A stretch of 64,000 nt of DNA from Macroventuria anomochaeta (taxonomy: Eukaryota; Ascomycota; Dothideomycetes; Pleosporales; Didymellaceae). Under the pieces are notes generated by a model, which ran no database searches, was not told the DNA's origin, and saw nothing but the letters and a program-made list of their open reading frames with translations. The position numbers were made by a program, and so were the translations under genes. The stretch covers positions 7,501-71,500 of the forward strand of contig NW_022985408.1 of NCBI RefSeq assembly GCF_010093625.1, written 5' to 3'. Shown here piece after piece: positions 10,174 to 20,384 of the stretch (within the stretch, counting starts at the first letter, position 1; every line of letters starts with the position of its first letter).

Positions 10174-10850
10174 CTACACACTAGGATGGGCTACGTAGAT
10201 CGAACCCGCGTACTGGGCGGCTGCATGTCCAGCGCAGCCGGTCCAATTAATCGCCTTTGCAACGGCCTCACCACTGACCCACTGGAAAGTGTCAGCGACG
10301 TGAGCAACTTGTGCTGAGAGCCACTTACCGGACAAGCGAAGTCTAGATTGCGGTGGACAAGCGAAACATTGATCCCGTTGTCCAGAAGGAACGCCAGGTC
10401 ATCTAGCCACGAGTTCCGAGGGTAATCGCCAATGTCTAGGTATGCTGCCGAGGCCTGAGGTGAGTTGCCCGTCTAGTCGAGCGGCACACCGAGACCGGAT
10501 TGCACCCACTCGCGGTTCGAAAAGCCTTCGTGAGATGGTGGTGAGGAAGGAGGAGGTAACTGCGTGGTTGTATCGTAGTAATCCAGACCAGAGTATTGTG
10601 TGTAAGGACTGAGGATATTCAAACGGCAGAAGGTGTCATCAGCCACGCGCAGGTCATTGACCGTTGCATTGATGCCCTGGTTCTCCGCATTTGACTCGGC
10701 AGCTGCCTCGCGGCACGTCTCGATAGGTTGGAGACTCCGGTACAGACTCGACCATCGCCCTGTAAGCTGTCCCATGGACAGCCTCAATACCATAATCGTT
10801 GCCGCGGAATGCTTGCTGCGGGTGCCATCTTGACACGGTTGGTAGCGCTG
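10174..10850 (-). pseudogene. serine carboxypeptidase (family S10) remnant
   Basis: Minus-strand frames give S10 carboxypeptidase segments in the right order. They are NDYGIEAV (about 10780-10800), then in another frame CREAAAESN ... SPYTQYSGLDYYD ... EGFSNREWVQSGLGVPLD. A TAG follows at 10473-10475, and directly beyond it in the same frame are GDYPRN and LDDLAFLLDNGINVSLVHRNLDFAC. A 47-nt intron (10282-10328; GTAAGT, GCTGAC, CAG) then leads to WVSGEAVAKAIN. In the family this corresponds to the region around the catalytic aspartate (GDxDYxCNWxGGE). The N-terminal half with the catalytic serine and the C-terminal catalytic histidine are missing, a frameshift separates the first two segments, and one nonsense codon lies between the others. 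I conclude it is a decayed gene. Confidence 0.65.
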
Positions 10851-11162
10851 GACAGCATGCTGAGCGCAGTCTTGGGACGGTGCCTGCGAGACTCGATGCG
10901 GAAGGAGATGTGGAGGCCAAGTCGAGTTGCACCTCGAGGTAGATAAGGTTCCAACGGTGCAAGCGGGGTGACGCTAGCGGGGGAACCGGAGTTAAGCTCC
11001 CAAAATTTCCTAACTCGACTTCAGATCGAACTTCTGCTGCCCACAACGAACGCTTGCAACACGATCACGCTTACCCTTGCTGCTGAGCATCAACCCTCGC
11101 AAACCGATTGCGCCAGTTCTCTTCACTGTCTTCCTGATACACTCGCTTCGCTTTTCTTCGCA

Positions 11163-12094
11163 ATGATCCGCAAGCAGGCCCGCGAGCGCCGCGACTACCT
11201 CTACCGGCGCGCCCTCACCCTGCGCGACGCCGAGCTCGCCAGCAAGCGCGCCGCCCTCAAGGCCTCGCTCGCTTCAGGCAAGCCGCTCACCAAAGACCTC
11301 GCCGACGACGAGGCCCTGCGCGCCGACTTCAAGTACGACGAGAGCCGCGCCGACCGCTCTGTCGAGGAGGAGCTGGGCGTGGACGACGAGTACGCGCAGC
11401 TGTCGGGCGTCGTGGACCCGCGCATCCTGGTGACGACGTCGCGCGACCCCTCGTCGCGGCTGGGCACCTTCGCCAAGGAGATGCGCCTGCTGCTGCCGAC
11501 AAGCGTGCGCCTCAACCGCGGCAACTTGATCCTGAACAACCTCGTCGAGAGCGCCAAGAGCAGCGGGCTCAGCGACATCGTCCTGCTGCACGAGCACCGC
11601 GGCACCCCGACCGCCCTGACCGTCAGCCACTTCCCCCACGGGCCCACTGCGAGCTTCAGCCTGCACAATGTCGTGCTGCGCGCCGACATCCCCAACAGCG
11701 CCCGCGGCACTGTGTCCGAGTCGTATCCGCACCTCATCTTCGAGGGCTTCGAGTCGAAGCTGGGCAAGCGCGTCGTGCAGGTCCTGAAGCATCTGTTCCC
11801 GCCGCGCGAGGCCACGGCCAAGATTGGCAACCGCGTCGTCACGTACGTCTCAACACCGCAACACAAGACATTACTGACACATTTAGGTTCAAGAACATCG
11901 AGGACACAATCGAGGTCCGCCACCACGTCTTCGTCAAGACAGGGTACCAGTCGGTGGAGCTGGCTGAGGTCGGGCCGCGGATGAGCATGCGCCTGTTCGA
12001 GATCCGGGCAGGCACGCTGGACAACAAGGAGGGCGACGTCGAGTGGCATCTGAACCAGTACACAAGAACGGGGCGGAAGAAGGACTACTTGTGA
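11163..12094 (+). CDS. IMP4: U3 snoRNP protein IMP4, Brix domain
   Basis: IMP4 acts in the nucleolus in the U3 snoRNP/SSU processome and is needed for 18S rRNA processing. The N-terminus MIRKQARERRDYLYRRAL is characteristic, and the Brix domain starts at PRILVTTSRDPSSRL and continues through LRADIPNSARGTVSESYPHLIF. A 44-nt intron (11843-11886; GTACGT, ACTGAC, TTAG) joins NRVVT to FKNIEDTIEVRHHVF, giving 295 residues, the usual length. The C-terminus LNQYTRTGRKKDYL also fits. I chose the ATG at 11163 because it begins the conserved N-terminus; the frame is open further upstream but that part looks like leader. It converges with RPA43, with 87 bp between stop codons; both genes serve ribosome production. 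Confidence 0.93.
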
Positions 12095-12181
12095 TGTGTT
12101 GTTGTGCTCGTGACTGAAAGCTGGATATACCCCAATGAAATGACTTTTCCTGGACGCCTGACAATGCAACTCGTCACTAAA

Positions 12182-12856
12182 TTATGCATCAGCAACCTCC
12201 TGACTCGACTGTGTACTCTTCAGAATGCCCCGCCTTGCCTTCCCTTTTCCCTTCTCCTTCCTCTTCTCTTCCTCCTCGCTCAGCAGACTGCCCTCCAGCC
12301 TCAGCCCCTTGCCCCTCGCCTTCCCATCCGTTCTCCCGTCGAAGTCTAGCAGCCTCACTCGTAAATCTCCAGCGACCTCCCCATCCTCGCTCACCCACAC
12401 TCCCTCGTCTGTCTGCTGGGTCCTGAACGTCCAAGTCGGGGGCAGGTGCGTCGCGAGGATGGAGATGGGGAATATGTTCATGTAGGAGAGGGTGATGTGC
12501 GTCTTGCTCTGGTGCGTGACGCGCCCGGTGATCCACTTGTTGTGCTTGGGGCGCCAGATCAGGAACGTCGCCGTGGCCCAGAGGAACGGGCTGGAATATT
12601 CGTCGACATGGCGCAACAGTACCTCCGCTTCTGTGTCTGTGGATTGCGCCTTGGTGGGCGGCAACGACGAGAGAGAGACATCTTCGTATGCGAGGATGAT
12701 GCCGCGCGCTGGCGGGAAGTAGGAGAGCAGCAGCGGCGAGAAGACGGACGCGCAGAGGGCGGGCAGTGGTGTTGCGAGCGCGGCGGGCGGAAGCGAGACA
12801 AATTGCGAGATGCGTTCCTCGTAGAGGAGGCTGTCGTCGTCTGGTATTGGTGACAT
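12182..12856 (-). CDS. RPA43: RNA polymerase I subunit RPA43
   Basis: This is a predicted Rpa43-type subunit of RNA polymerase I, part of the stalk that helps recruit the initiation factor Rrn3 for rRNA transcription. The 224-residue protein has the expected arrangement. An N-terminal half (YEERISQFVSLPPAAL, then SYFPPARGIILAYEDV) is followed by an OB-fold part (SSPFLWATATFLIWRPKHNKWITGRV, then HITLSYMNIFPISI) and a highly charged tail rich in Glu and Lys. The identification rests on family resemblance of these segments and on length. No intron is needed. It faces IMP4 tail to tail. Confidence 0.8.
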   Translation of the reverse strand: MSPIPDDDSLLYEERISQFVSLPPAALATPLPALCASVFSPLLLSYFPPARGIILAYEDVSLSSLPPTKAQSTDTEAEVLLRHVDEYSSPFLWATATFLIWRPKHNKWITGRVTHQSKTHITLSYMNIFPISILATHLPPTWTFRTQQTDEGVWVSEDGEVAGDLRVRLLDFDGRTDGKARGKGLRLEGSLLSEEEEKRKEKGKGKARRGILKSTQSSQEVADA

Positions 12857-13091
12857 GATAGTTCGTATGAGTGGATGCCTCTGGCTGTCTCGAGGATTTG
12901 CAAGGAGGGTTGCGGGCGCAATGCGGTTTGCGACAGGATGAGGTTGCTGTCAAGTTGAGGAAAAAGTTGTCGGAGCTTCGACCATAAACGCCGACTGTGG
13001 GGCCATGGGGCTGTTGGCGTTCGGGCGGTTTGACCTCTGAGGATTGCAGGTAACCTGTTAGGTCCTCAGCGCCTACCTCTACTTCTTCCAT

Positions 13092-13320
13092 AGGTTAGCC
13101 TCTAAAAGCTAGTATAATAATACTACCCTATCCTTTTTCATAGCCTCTACTAACGCCTCTAGGACTTCCACTATCTACTTGATTTTTGCTACATCTTTAA
13201 CTCTTTTTACTATCTCTAAGTGCTTCTCTACTATATTATAGTTATCCTATTAATTAAATACTAGTAGTTTAGTGTATTTTTAAACTTTATATATACTTTT
13301 CTGTTATTGTAACGGGGTTA
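13092..13320 (-). repeat. AT-rich degenerate transposon-like remnant
   Basis: The base composition shifts abruptly to AT-rich here, unlike the flanking genes. Read on the minus strand, one frame gives stretches such as VEKHLEIVKRVKDVAKIK and VEVLEALVEAMKKDR separated by TAG stops. This looks like an old coding region eroded by C-to-T changes. The pattern is what repeat-induced point mutation leaves in fungal transposons, though that is an inference. No element family could be named. Confidence 0.5.
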
Positions 13321-13341
13321 CAGTGCCGTGGTAAAGTATAC

Positions 13342-13494
13342 TGTCACGTGTTGGGATGATGGCGCTAGCCTATCGTGACGCTAGCGTGGCACGAGCGAGC
13401 GAGCGCATAGATAATCGGCCACACGATAGCCTGAGAACGGTAGCAATTAATCTTATGGTGCGAACTCCCTACTGCTACTGAGCTCGCTGTCACA
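13342..13494. repeat. candidate solo LTR
   Basis: The segment begins TGTCACGTG and ends GCTGTCACA, that is, TG...CA ends with short inverted terminal identity (TGTCAC/GTCACA is partial). The flanks read TATAC on the left and CATAC on the right, a five-base near-duplication with one mismatch. It lies next to the AT-rich remnant. The size, ends and flanks fit a solo LTR of a retrotransposon, but there is no second copy in the window to confirm the boundaries. Confidence 0.45.
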
Positions 13495-13977
13495 CATACC
13501 CTTACAAAAAGTGTAAAGTAAGTGGTGATCCCTTCTTCTTTTTCTGGGATCTGACGTTGCCAGGAGCCAGTCTCTTTTTGTATCTCCTGAGTACTCCTTT
13601 TTGTTGAAAGCGTTCAGCGTCTAAGATCATCTATATCATGAAAAGCTGAAGGTTCTTCATCCTCTTGTATTTCTCTCGCAAAGCACGGTGCGTTCGCTGC
13701 CTATTGGAGCATCTACGCCGAGTGTACGCTGTCGAGATTTCTTTCCAACTGCTTTCTGGGTAGGCCTCTCTCAGCATAGTGAGTAGCTACTCCTCGTTAA
13801 AAGCAGTTAGAGCGCCATAGTTCGTAAGGCACAGAGAGCAAATTTTACCAATGCACTAAGTAAAAGAGGACTTTCCAACACAAAGTGAGAATTGTTCGTG
13901 GCCGACATCAGTTCAAGCACCGCCTCCAATGCATTTTGCTTTGACTGACGTTATGATGTGAGGAATCCCAAGTAGGC

Positions 13978-14055
13978 AACCACAAATGGTATCCCAGGTA
14001 GTTAACCACAAATGGTATCCCAGGTAGTCAACCACAAATGGTATCCCAAGTAGTT
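13978..14055 (+). repeat. 26-bp tandem repeat, three units
   Basis: Three consecutive near-identical units contain AACCACAAATGGTATCCCAG and differ at only a few positions near the unit ends. A partial unit (TCCCAAGTAGGC) precedes them. No coding or RNA function is evident. Confidence 0.85.
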
Positions 14056-15081
14056 TCCTTCAAGTTGCCAAACGGTTGACCGAAGTGGTCCTGAGTAGTC
14101 ATCTGAGTCGAGCTAAGTTCGCAAGCGTTGAAGGGGTTGACCAAATGACTAGGTTGGCAATATCCCTCCACGCTTATAAGAATAATTAATCTAGCTTGTG
14201 TGTTGCGATTTCAGGGCAATAACTGGGACCCCCAAAGAGTCACACGGGCTGATTCTTGAAGAAGGAATGAAGAGCTTGGGGTTCATCCCCATTCTAAGAA
14301 GCCAAGTCTCAGAAATCTAGCGCTACAGCTGACGGACTGAGCTAAGCGTCTAGCTGTCAGCACGCCTGCAATAAGCGGCAGGTCTGAGCTTTAGCATAAC
14401 ATTTTCTGAAGCGTGATATCATATGTAAGCCACAACAGCTACAGGTCGTTTTGGTGATAGGGATCAGAAATTCGATGCCAGGAGTCAAGCGTTGCCCTTT
14501 GCCATTTTGCAGAGCTCTGCAAAACAGAGAGATCAAATTCCGAATTCACCTCCGCACGAAAACACTGCAATGCACGCGCGAATGGTGCTCCCATCTTGCG
14601 GCCTGATCTCAGTGCGTTTCAGCACACGGCGCGTCAATAACAGCGACCGCCACTTCATGCACTACGAAGGTATGAGGACGCATGCACCCGTCATCAGCCT
14701 CCAATCTGGCGCATGCGATTGACTGTGTCAGCGTTCATTTCGTTTGACACAGTGCAGCTTTGTACTCTCGGGTGCGCTACCGATCACTCTTTTGGCGAGT
14801 GTGCTGCTCCATGGACTGACCATACGCGTTGCGAGAAGTTTCGAGAAGCATGCGCCGGCCGGTCAGTCGTGGCGAGATACTAGTAATTGATTCGGTCTCC
14901 AAGTCTTTGCAAGCTGTAAAGTCTGAAGTTCCACAATATTGGCTGACATGAGCTGCCTTTGCTTGGCATCTATAGCAATGATGCTGAGCACTATACAGAA
15001 AGACGGAGGATACCCCATATACCCCTCACTCAGTCTATCTTGATATCACACATATGTGTTTCGCCTTTTCAGAACAATACG
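14056..15081. other. intergenic, no gene recognised
   Basis: About 1 kb separates the tandem repeat from the PigL_N-type gene. A 76-codon plus-strand frame at 14492-14722 has no recognisable feature. I see nothing else. Confidence 0.45.
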
Positions 15082-16445
15082 TCAACAGTTTTTCGATTGA
15101 TCGGACTCAGCTCCACCTGAAACATCATGACTCGTCATGGCATCCGAAAGAAGGCGAGATCTGAGCGTTTTCCCACTGCCATATTGCGGTCGCCACTTCA
15201 TTGCTCCTTCGCTCTGATCGTTGTCCTCGGACAGCGCATCTACGTGGGTTGACAAAGGTGTCTTCCCAGGCTTCTGAATACTCATCTTCACAAAGTCGCC
15301 AGACACTTTCTGAATTGATTGATCACTGAGGTGGCCGCCGAGTTGCTTGATCTGGTCTCCGTATCCACGGTTTTTGCCATGGATCGTCTTTTGACTGTTT
15401 GACACCAGAAACTGCACAGCTTCGTTGCCTGTAGCGTGATTGTCGATGACACTTATGTTCTCTTTCAAGCGCTGGTCTGCTTGGAAGCAGAAGTCTCTGC
15501 ATTTGCGAGCAGTTGTCCACTCTTCGCGCAGGCTTGCAAGATATCTTGTATCCTCTTGTGTCATTGTTGCGCTTGAGTTGGACATCATCCGATCTAGAAT
15601 ATCCTGCATGTGTCTTTCCAACCTCGCAGTCGTTTGTTCCATACTGACTCTACATTCTTGTATGCCATCGCTCGTGATTTTCTCAGGTATGTTGTCTGTG
15701 CCCTGGGGAAGATCCTTTGCTGATGAAGACTGGAGCTTTTCGATAAGGTTGGAGAACTCGGCGCAGATCAGGAGGCATTTTTGCGTGCTTGAGCGCTCTT
15801 CCTTTATGCTTTGGAGTTCTGTTGTCGCCGAGCTTGACGCGGTGCGCTCCACCAAAGTTTGGAGCTTCTCGTCGATAGTTTCGAGTCGCGCCTCGAGATC
15901 GTTGGTTGCAGTCTTAATAAGATTTTTGTAGTCTCCAAGACGCTCCAAAGTAATCGAAGATTTGCGACTGAAGAAGGGGGATTAGTCAAATCTAACGAAT
16001 GACGTTGGGTGTAGAACTGTGGGACTTACAGCTGCACGTCCGTGAGGGCGATATTGATCGTCGACTTGTACGCTGCTAGTGAATCTTTGAAATCGTCTAT
16101 GTTGTCCCCCATGTATCTCAACTTGGCCCAGTCCCGGAAACTTTGTCGATCGCCCCCAGATCGTGAGCAGCACTTTTGGAGCTCTTGTAAGAACTCTTCG
16201 CAAGCGCTGCCACATCTTCGTAGAGGTAGATCAAGTGCGGGAAGATCCACATCTGTATGTAACCTCATCGTGTCGCTCAACGATTCCAGAACGCTGATAA
16301 GTGCTTCTAGCTCTTCAATGAGATCGCGCACTCGTTTGGGATGGGTTTTGAAGCTCTGTATTGTTGTGTAAAGCGTAAGACATGATTTGTGGGCGAAGAT
16401 GACTAGTGTCAAGACACCAGAAGCAAGGCTTATAGGGTCGGCCAT
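15082..16445 (-). CDS. PigL_N/Helo-like N-terminal domain protein
   Basis: The protein begins MADPISLASGVLTLVIFAHKSCLTLY and continues with KTHPKRVRDLIEELEALISVLESL and then RRCGSACEEFLQELQKC. This pattern is typical of the fungal N-terminal domain called PigL_N/Helo-like, found at the front of STAND/NLR-type and related proteins involved in self/non-self signalling. A 62-nt intron (15968-16029; GTAAGT, GACTAAT, CAG) connects to a long helical region with heptad-like patterns up to about residue 340. The spliced protein is 433 residues and ends in a Ser/Lys-rich tail. No NACHT, NB-ARC or repeat domain follows, so it is either a stand-alone signalling-domain protein or a truncated relative. 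The start is the ATG before MADP, which matches the family; the frame is open upstream. Confidence 0.7.
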
Positions 16446-17287
16446 CGCAATAATGCGTGTCGTGATAGATCGACTATACTGGACGACTATACATGGGACC
16501 GAGGCTAGGTTAAATATGTTCTTGATCAAATGCATCGCATCGTAAGCGTGCAAATTGCGCTACCGATTGGTCCGCGCCACCGACGAAACAAGCGCTGCTA
16601 ATCTAGTTTGAGACAGCCGGCGGTTATCTTCACATGCTAAGAACCATTCACCTCTATTGTTCCCCACTAAATCAGGCGCGCGGTTCAGCACATATCCTTT
16701 CAGAACTGCGAGTGCGTCAGTCTTCATAAAACCAAAGGTTCAAGAGGACAAGCTTCGATAACGTCGTTGCAAGAGACTCAACTCGCAACATACGTGGATA
16801 AGCGCACCCATCCAGAATGTATCTTCCCAGCTCAAGTCTTCGCTCCTTTCTCTGTCAAAGCGCATTTTCTCTGACCAGCCCTGGAGTGAAGAAAAGGAAC
16901 CCTCGTTCGGTGACGGTATCTCCAGGAAGCGCAATTGTGCTTGCCAACGCTCTGACAACCAACTCAATACTAGATATCACGAGCACGTGACGAATAAGTA
17001 TTGTGGGTATTGTTACAAAGCTATCAAACAGCGGTTGGTCGATAACGAGCTCAAACAACTATTGGAGAGAATTAGTTCTGTCCCCGTCGCTAACCTTGCA
17101 AGGATCCTTACAACCCGGACTTACCATACAGCGTATACTCCATAGGTTCAAGCGACAATCTGCTCTGTGTCAGAACATGATCTCGGGAGCCTGAAGCAAA
17201 AAGGGAGTTTGAGATGTCTTAGGAGCATCGGGGCTCCAAAGAGATTGATCGAAATCGACGGGATTGACTAAAATGAGCGAAGACCCG
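16446..17287. other. intergenic, no gene recognised
   Basis: This is the upstream region of the PigL_N-type gene and the downstream region of the DUF7924-like gene. Minus-strand frames at 16740-16967 and 16855-17058 have no recognisable motifs. Confidence 0.4.
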
Positions 17288-17435
17288 TCAACTGCATGGA
17301 CTCGTGCCTCTGCGCTTCTTCTTCACCGGCTCTGATGCCACCGATGTTGGTGTTATCGGCGTCTGGAAACGAATCGAAAACTGCGAGTTCACCGAAGTCG
17401 ACTCGGAGGGCGCGGTTATACTCTCCGACATCATT

Positions 17436-18394
17436 CTAGATGAGGAGTCTGCGTTCCTCGAATGCAGGGAGCGCTGCTCTGATGGACTCAAGCCGTTCTG
17501 TAGTGGCATATGAAACAATTTTCCAAAGAATGAGTCGTGCTTCTTGCACTTCTACCTCTTTTCGTAGCGAAAACTCGAACACAAGCTCCATGTGGTGTAC
17601 ATCTCGGTCCCACCAGTGAACGAAGATATTGCCATTCAGCAGATCGCAGGTGAGGGAGAAGTGACAAGTCTCTGTAGCGCTGGGTTCGCGTCCGTACGCC
17701 ATGCTGTAGAACTTGTGAAGGTAATTTACAATCACAGCCCCATCGCGAGTAGCTTGATTGTGGGCGTGAGAATGATTTTGATTCGAGTTGGGCATCTTCC
17801 ACTGAGAGGTAAGGAAAGAGAAATGCATATATTGAGTAAGTTGATACCTTCACGATACATTAGCCAGAGCTTCGATGTTCGTTTCTATACGCACCTGTCA
17901 AGAATATCCTCCTCTTCAGATGAGAAAGCAGTCTGGCTGTGCGGTACCGCATTGTCGGCATCGCCACGAGTTATGTATCCAATTGCTGCATCAGGCCTTG
18001 GCTGTGACAAATCGCCCCAAGTCTTTGTAATTGTGTCGCTTGAAGCTTGTGGAAGGAACGACCGTGAGAGATTGATCTCGTCTTTTGAATAGATGAGAGG
18101 AACCCCCAGCACCCTATCATCCGCTTCCGCTTCTCCTCGAAACAAGAAACAAGGTTCAATCTGCTTTATGCCGCCCCGTTCATTCTGATGAGCCGCGACG
18201 CGTCTCTTTTCAGTGACCTTCTTTGCGTTTGGCGACGGCGCCGACGTGCGAGGCTTGCGAATGACGTTGGCAATGTGCTGCTCTAGCTCGGCAGGATAAG
18301 GGCAGTCGTTGTCGATGATGATTTTGTACGCTCGGAGCTTATTACGGTTTTCCAGGTTCGATCGACTTGGGCACGGTGTTCGAGAAGACGACAT
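17436..18394 (-). CDS. DUF7924-like fungal protein, possibly frameshifted
   Basis: I recognise a lineage-specific uncharacterised family, tentatively DUF7924-like. The first exon holds LRAYKIIIDNDCPYP, GIKQIEPCFLFRGE, INLSRSFLPQAS and LSQPRPDAAIGYITRGDA. After a 47-nt intron (17848-17894; GTGCGT, GCTAAT, AAG) come LTQYMHFSFLTSQWK, NQATRDGAVIVNYLHKFY, CHFSLTCDLL and HHMELVFEFSLRKE. Splicing gives 303 residues. Two points suggest damage. The frame stops soon after LESIRAALPAFEE, while another frame continues to 17288 with a Ser/Thr-rich tail and a basic PVKKKRRG resembling a nuclear signal. Also, the frame upstream of the first ATG is closed by a TAG although a neighbouring frame carries a plausible Pro/Ser-rich N-terminus. 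The biochemical function is unknown. Confidence 0.6.
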
Positions 18395-18852
18395 AGCCGC
18401 TGAAGGCAGCTGATGATCAGGGAGCCGAACACTCTCACGGGTGAGCGGCAGGGTTGCCTAGTAGGCCGAGCAGGCGTGGAGATGGAACAGCGCGTCGCTT
18501 CGAAAGCGAGAGCTGAGCTGCGCAAGTGCGCGGAGCTTTCAGAAAAGGTATGCTTCCTCACCATAGGCAATTGACTACGTGGTCAAAAACGACACGGTGC
18601 CACCTCATTGGTCAGCAGTGTATACACGTCGCGTACGCGGGCAGCGCTCCAACTCTTCCAACATCAAGATGCTGCTGTCAACTACTTCTGACAGGAGTTC
18701 CCTCGTCATTCTCTGCTCTTGCTATGGCAGACACTCATTGGGCGGATGCACCACGAGCGGTGCTCAGTTAGGGCGACATCACACCGATTGGCTCAAGCTT
18801 TCTCAGATCACGAAGGACACATTGCTAACACGACTGCAGCGGAAGCGATGTT

Positions 18853-18938
18853 ATGACGGCGTGGGCCGCTGTGGTATACTGATAGCTACGGTAAACAATA
18901 CGTAGGACTATCGGGTCGATGGAAGACTGCGCTGAGTT
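18853..18938 (+). repeat. dispersed LTR-like repeat, copy 2
   Basis: This shorter copy shares GACGGCGTGGGCCGCTGTG, CTGATAGCTACGGTAAACAA, TACGTAGGACTATCGGGTCG and GACTGCGCTGAGTT with the copies at 1292 and 33279. Similarity stops after GCTGAGTT, so the copy is truncated at its right end. Confidence 0.7.
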
Positions 18939-19455
18939 TGAGAGTAAGCCCGAGCTATATTTTCCGGCGGACGATGGGAACATGACTGGAACGATCGTGT
19001 AGATGAGTTCATAAGTTATACCCGTATCGAAACTAACACGCTTGAATGGATATGCTTCTTAGGGGACTGTGATCGTGACTTACACATTTTTAATATCCAA
19101 AATGTAAACGTTGTGTTGTTAAAATGCACGAAAGTGATTTTCTTGAAGCCTTAATGTCCCGTAACTTGTTACACTTTATTCAAGAGTCGAAGCTGGATGT
19201 GCATAGTCGTCGTAGGAATGCTAACTTTGCACTAGCTTGCCAGCTGTTGAACAGCTATGTACGTGGATACTGATTATAGGCAGTGCTCTCTGCAGCTCAA
19301 GTTACGAACAGAACGAAGACATTGTTGTCCTGAGAAAGAAATTGGAGCCAATCCTCTAAGGTCTTTATGATTATTATGAAATTATGGTAGATTTTCACAT
19401 GCCCGAGACACTGGAATACTAAGGTCTTCCATTACGCAGACTGTGGTAATGCGCC

Positions 19456-20384
19456 TCACAGGACCTTCTGACCTCTTAGGAAAGCGCTTGCATATCCAGA
19501 CCGATCCATGTTCTCCTTGTCCCTGTATGCAAGTAGACGGAAACTGTCTGACACTTTCCATGGCTCACGCGTACGCCGAGGACTGGTTTCAGCGACACTA
19601 TGCTTTCGAATAGTCCGGCGCGGTGAGTGTCCCCTCTTGCCAGAAGCATGGCTGTAAAGCTGATGCTGCGGAGGCTCTGCCGTCAACATCTCACGAGGCT
19701 GGTCGTAGGGCGAAGTCAACTCAACTTCACTACTCCCGCCTTCCTTAGATTCGGTTCCAACGTTGCTGTCTGCACATCCCTTCGATTTGTAACACACTCT
19801 CGTCATATACTGATTAATGCTCGGTCTCGACGCGGCCTTTCTCATTTGAGACGGCTTTTTGGCAGTGCCGTGATCCTGTAGGCTCATATAGCTCGGAGAG
19901 TCACTGCTCCTGTAGTCGATGTCACCCTGCCATTCATCAATCCCAGAGATAGTTCTGAGGCAGTCACTGCCCAGAGACGGGGTAGATGGCTCATCACATT
20001 TCGCGACCTTGTATACTGACGTAGAAGTCGACAAGTTCTCGCTGTTCCTCGATCTTAGTATCCTTCTCCTTCATCTGTCTTCCCAGTTCCGCCACCCTTT
20101 CTCTTATCCTTTTTGATCACTTCGCCCCTCGTGGCCAGCTGCTGGGCTTGGGCTGAATATCCACGCTCTAGCTCCTCATTCTGATGCTTCAACTGGTTTA
20201 CCTGCCTCTTCAGCCCAGCTGTCTCGTTCCACGCATCATTCGCATGTATGGACTGCTCGGCAGCGTTTCATCGCGCCTCTTGCTCCTGTGCTTCTATAGA
20301 GTCGCGCTGTTCGTTCACAGCATACCGATGCACATTAGTAGGGAAAGTATCAAGGACAGTTTGCTGCCAGCTCTGATTTGACAT
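19456..20384 (-). pseudogene. coiled-coil protein remnant
   Basis: Starting from an ATG at 20384, the minus strand encodes a helical, charged segment (MSNQSWQQTVLDTFP ... EAQEQEAR). An in-frame TGA follows and the same frame then continues as NAAEQSIHANDAWNETAGLK and RQVNQLKHQNEELERGYSAQ. At an A5 run (ATCAAAAAGG) the pattern jumps one frame to KRIRERVAELGRQMKEKDTK and IEEQRELVDFY. The following frame (19456-20034, about 190 codons) is rich in Ser, Arg and Lys. The heptad-like leucines and charged residues fit a coiled coil. I do not recognise a family. The stop and the frame jump make it a probable pseudogene; an unrecognised short intron could explain part of the break. Confidence 0.45.

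Noticed and set aside
10195..10260. tRNA-like or SINE-like element on the minus strand (GGGTTCGATC as box B, hairpin GGCTGC...GCAGCC)
   Set aside because: No acceptor stem or proper anticodon loop forms, and the stretch is explained as the last coding exon of the S10 carboxypeptidase remnant (WVSGEAVAKAIN...).
11201..12169. Minus-strand open frame of 322 codons
   Set aside because: It is antisense to IMP4 and crosses its intron; no domain is visible.
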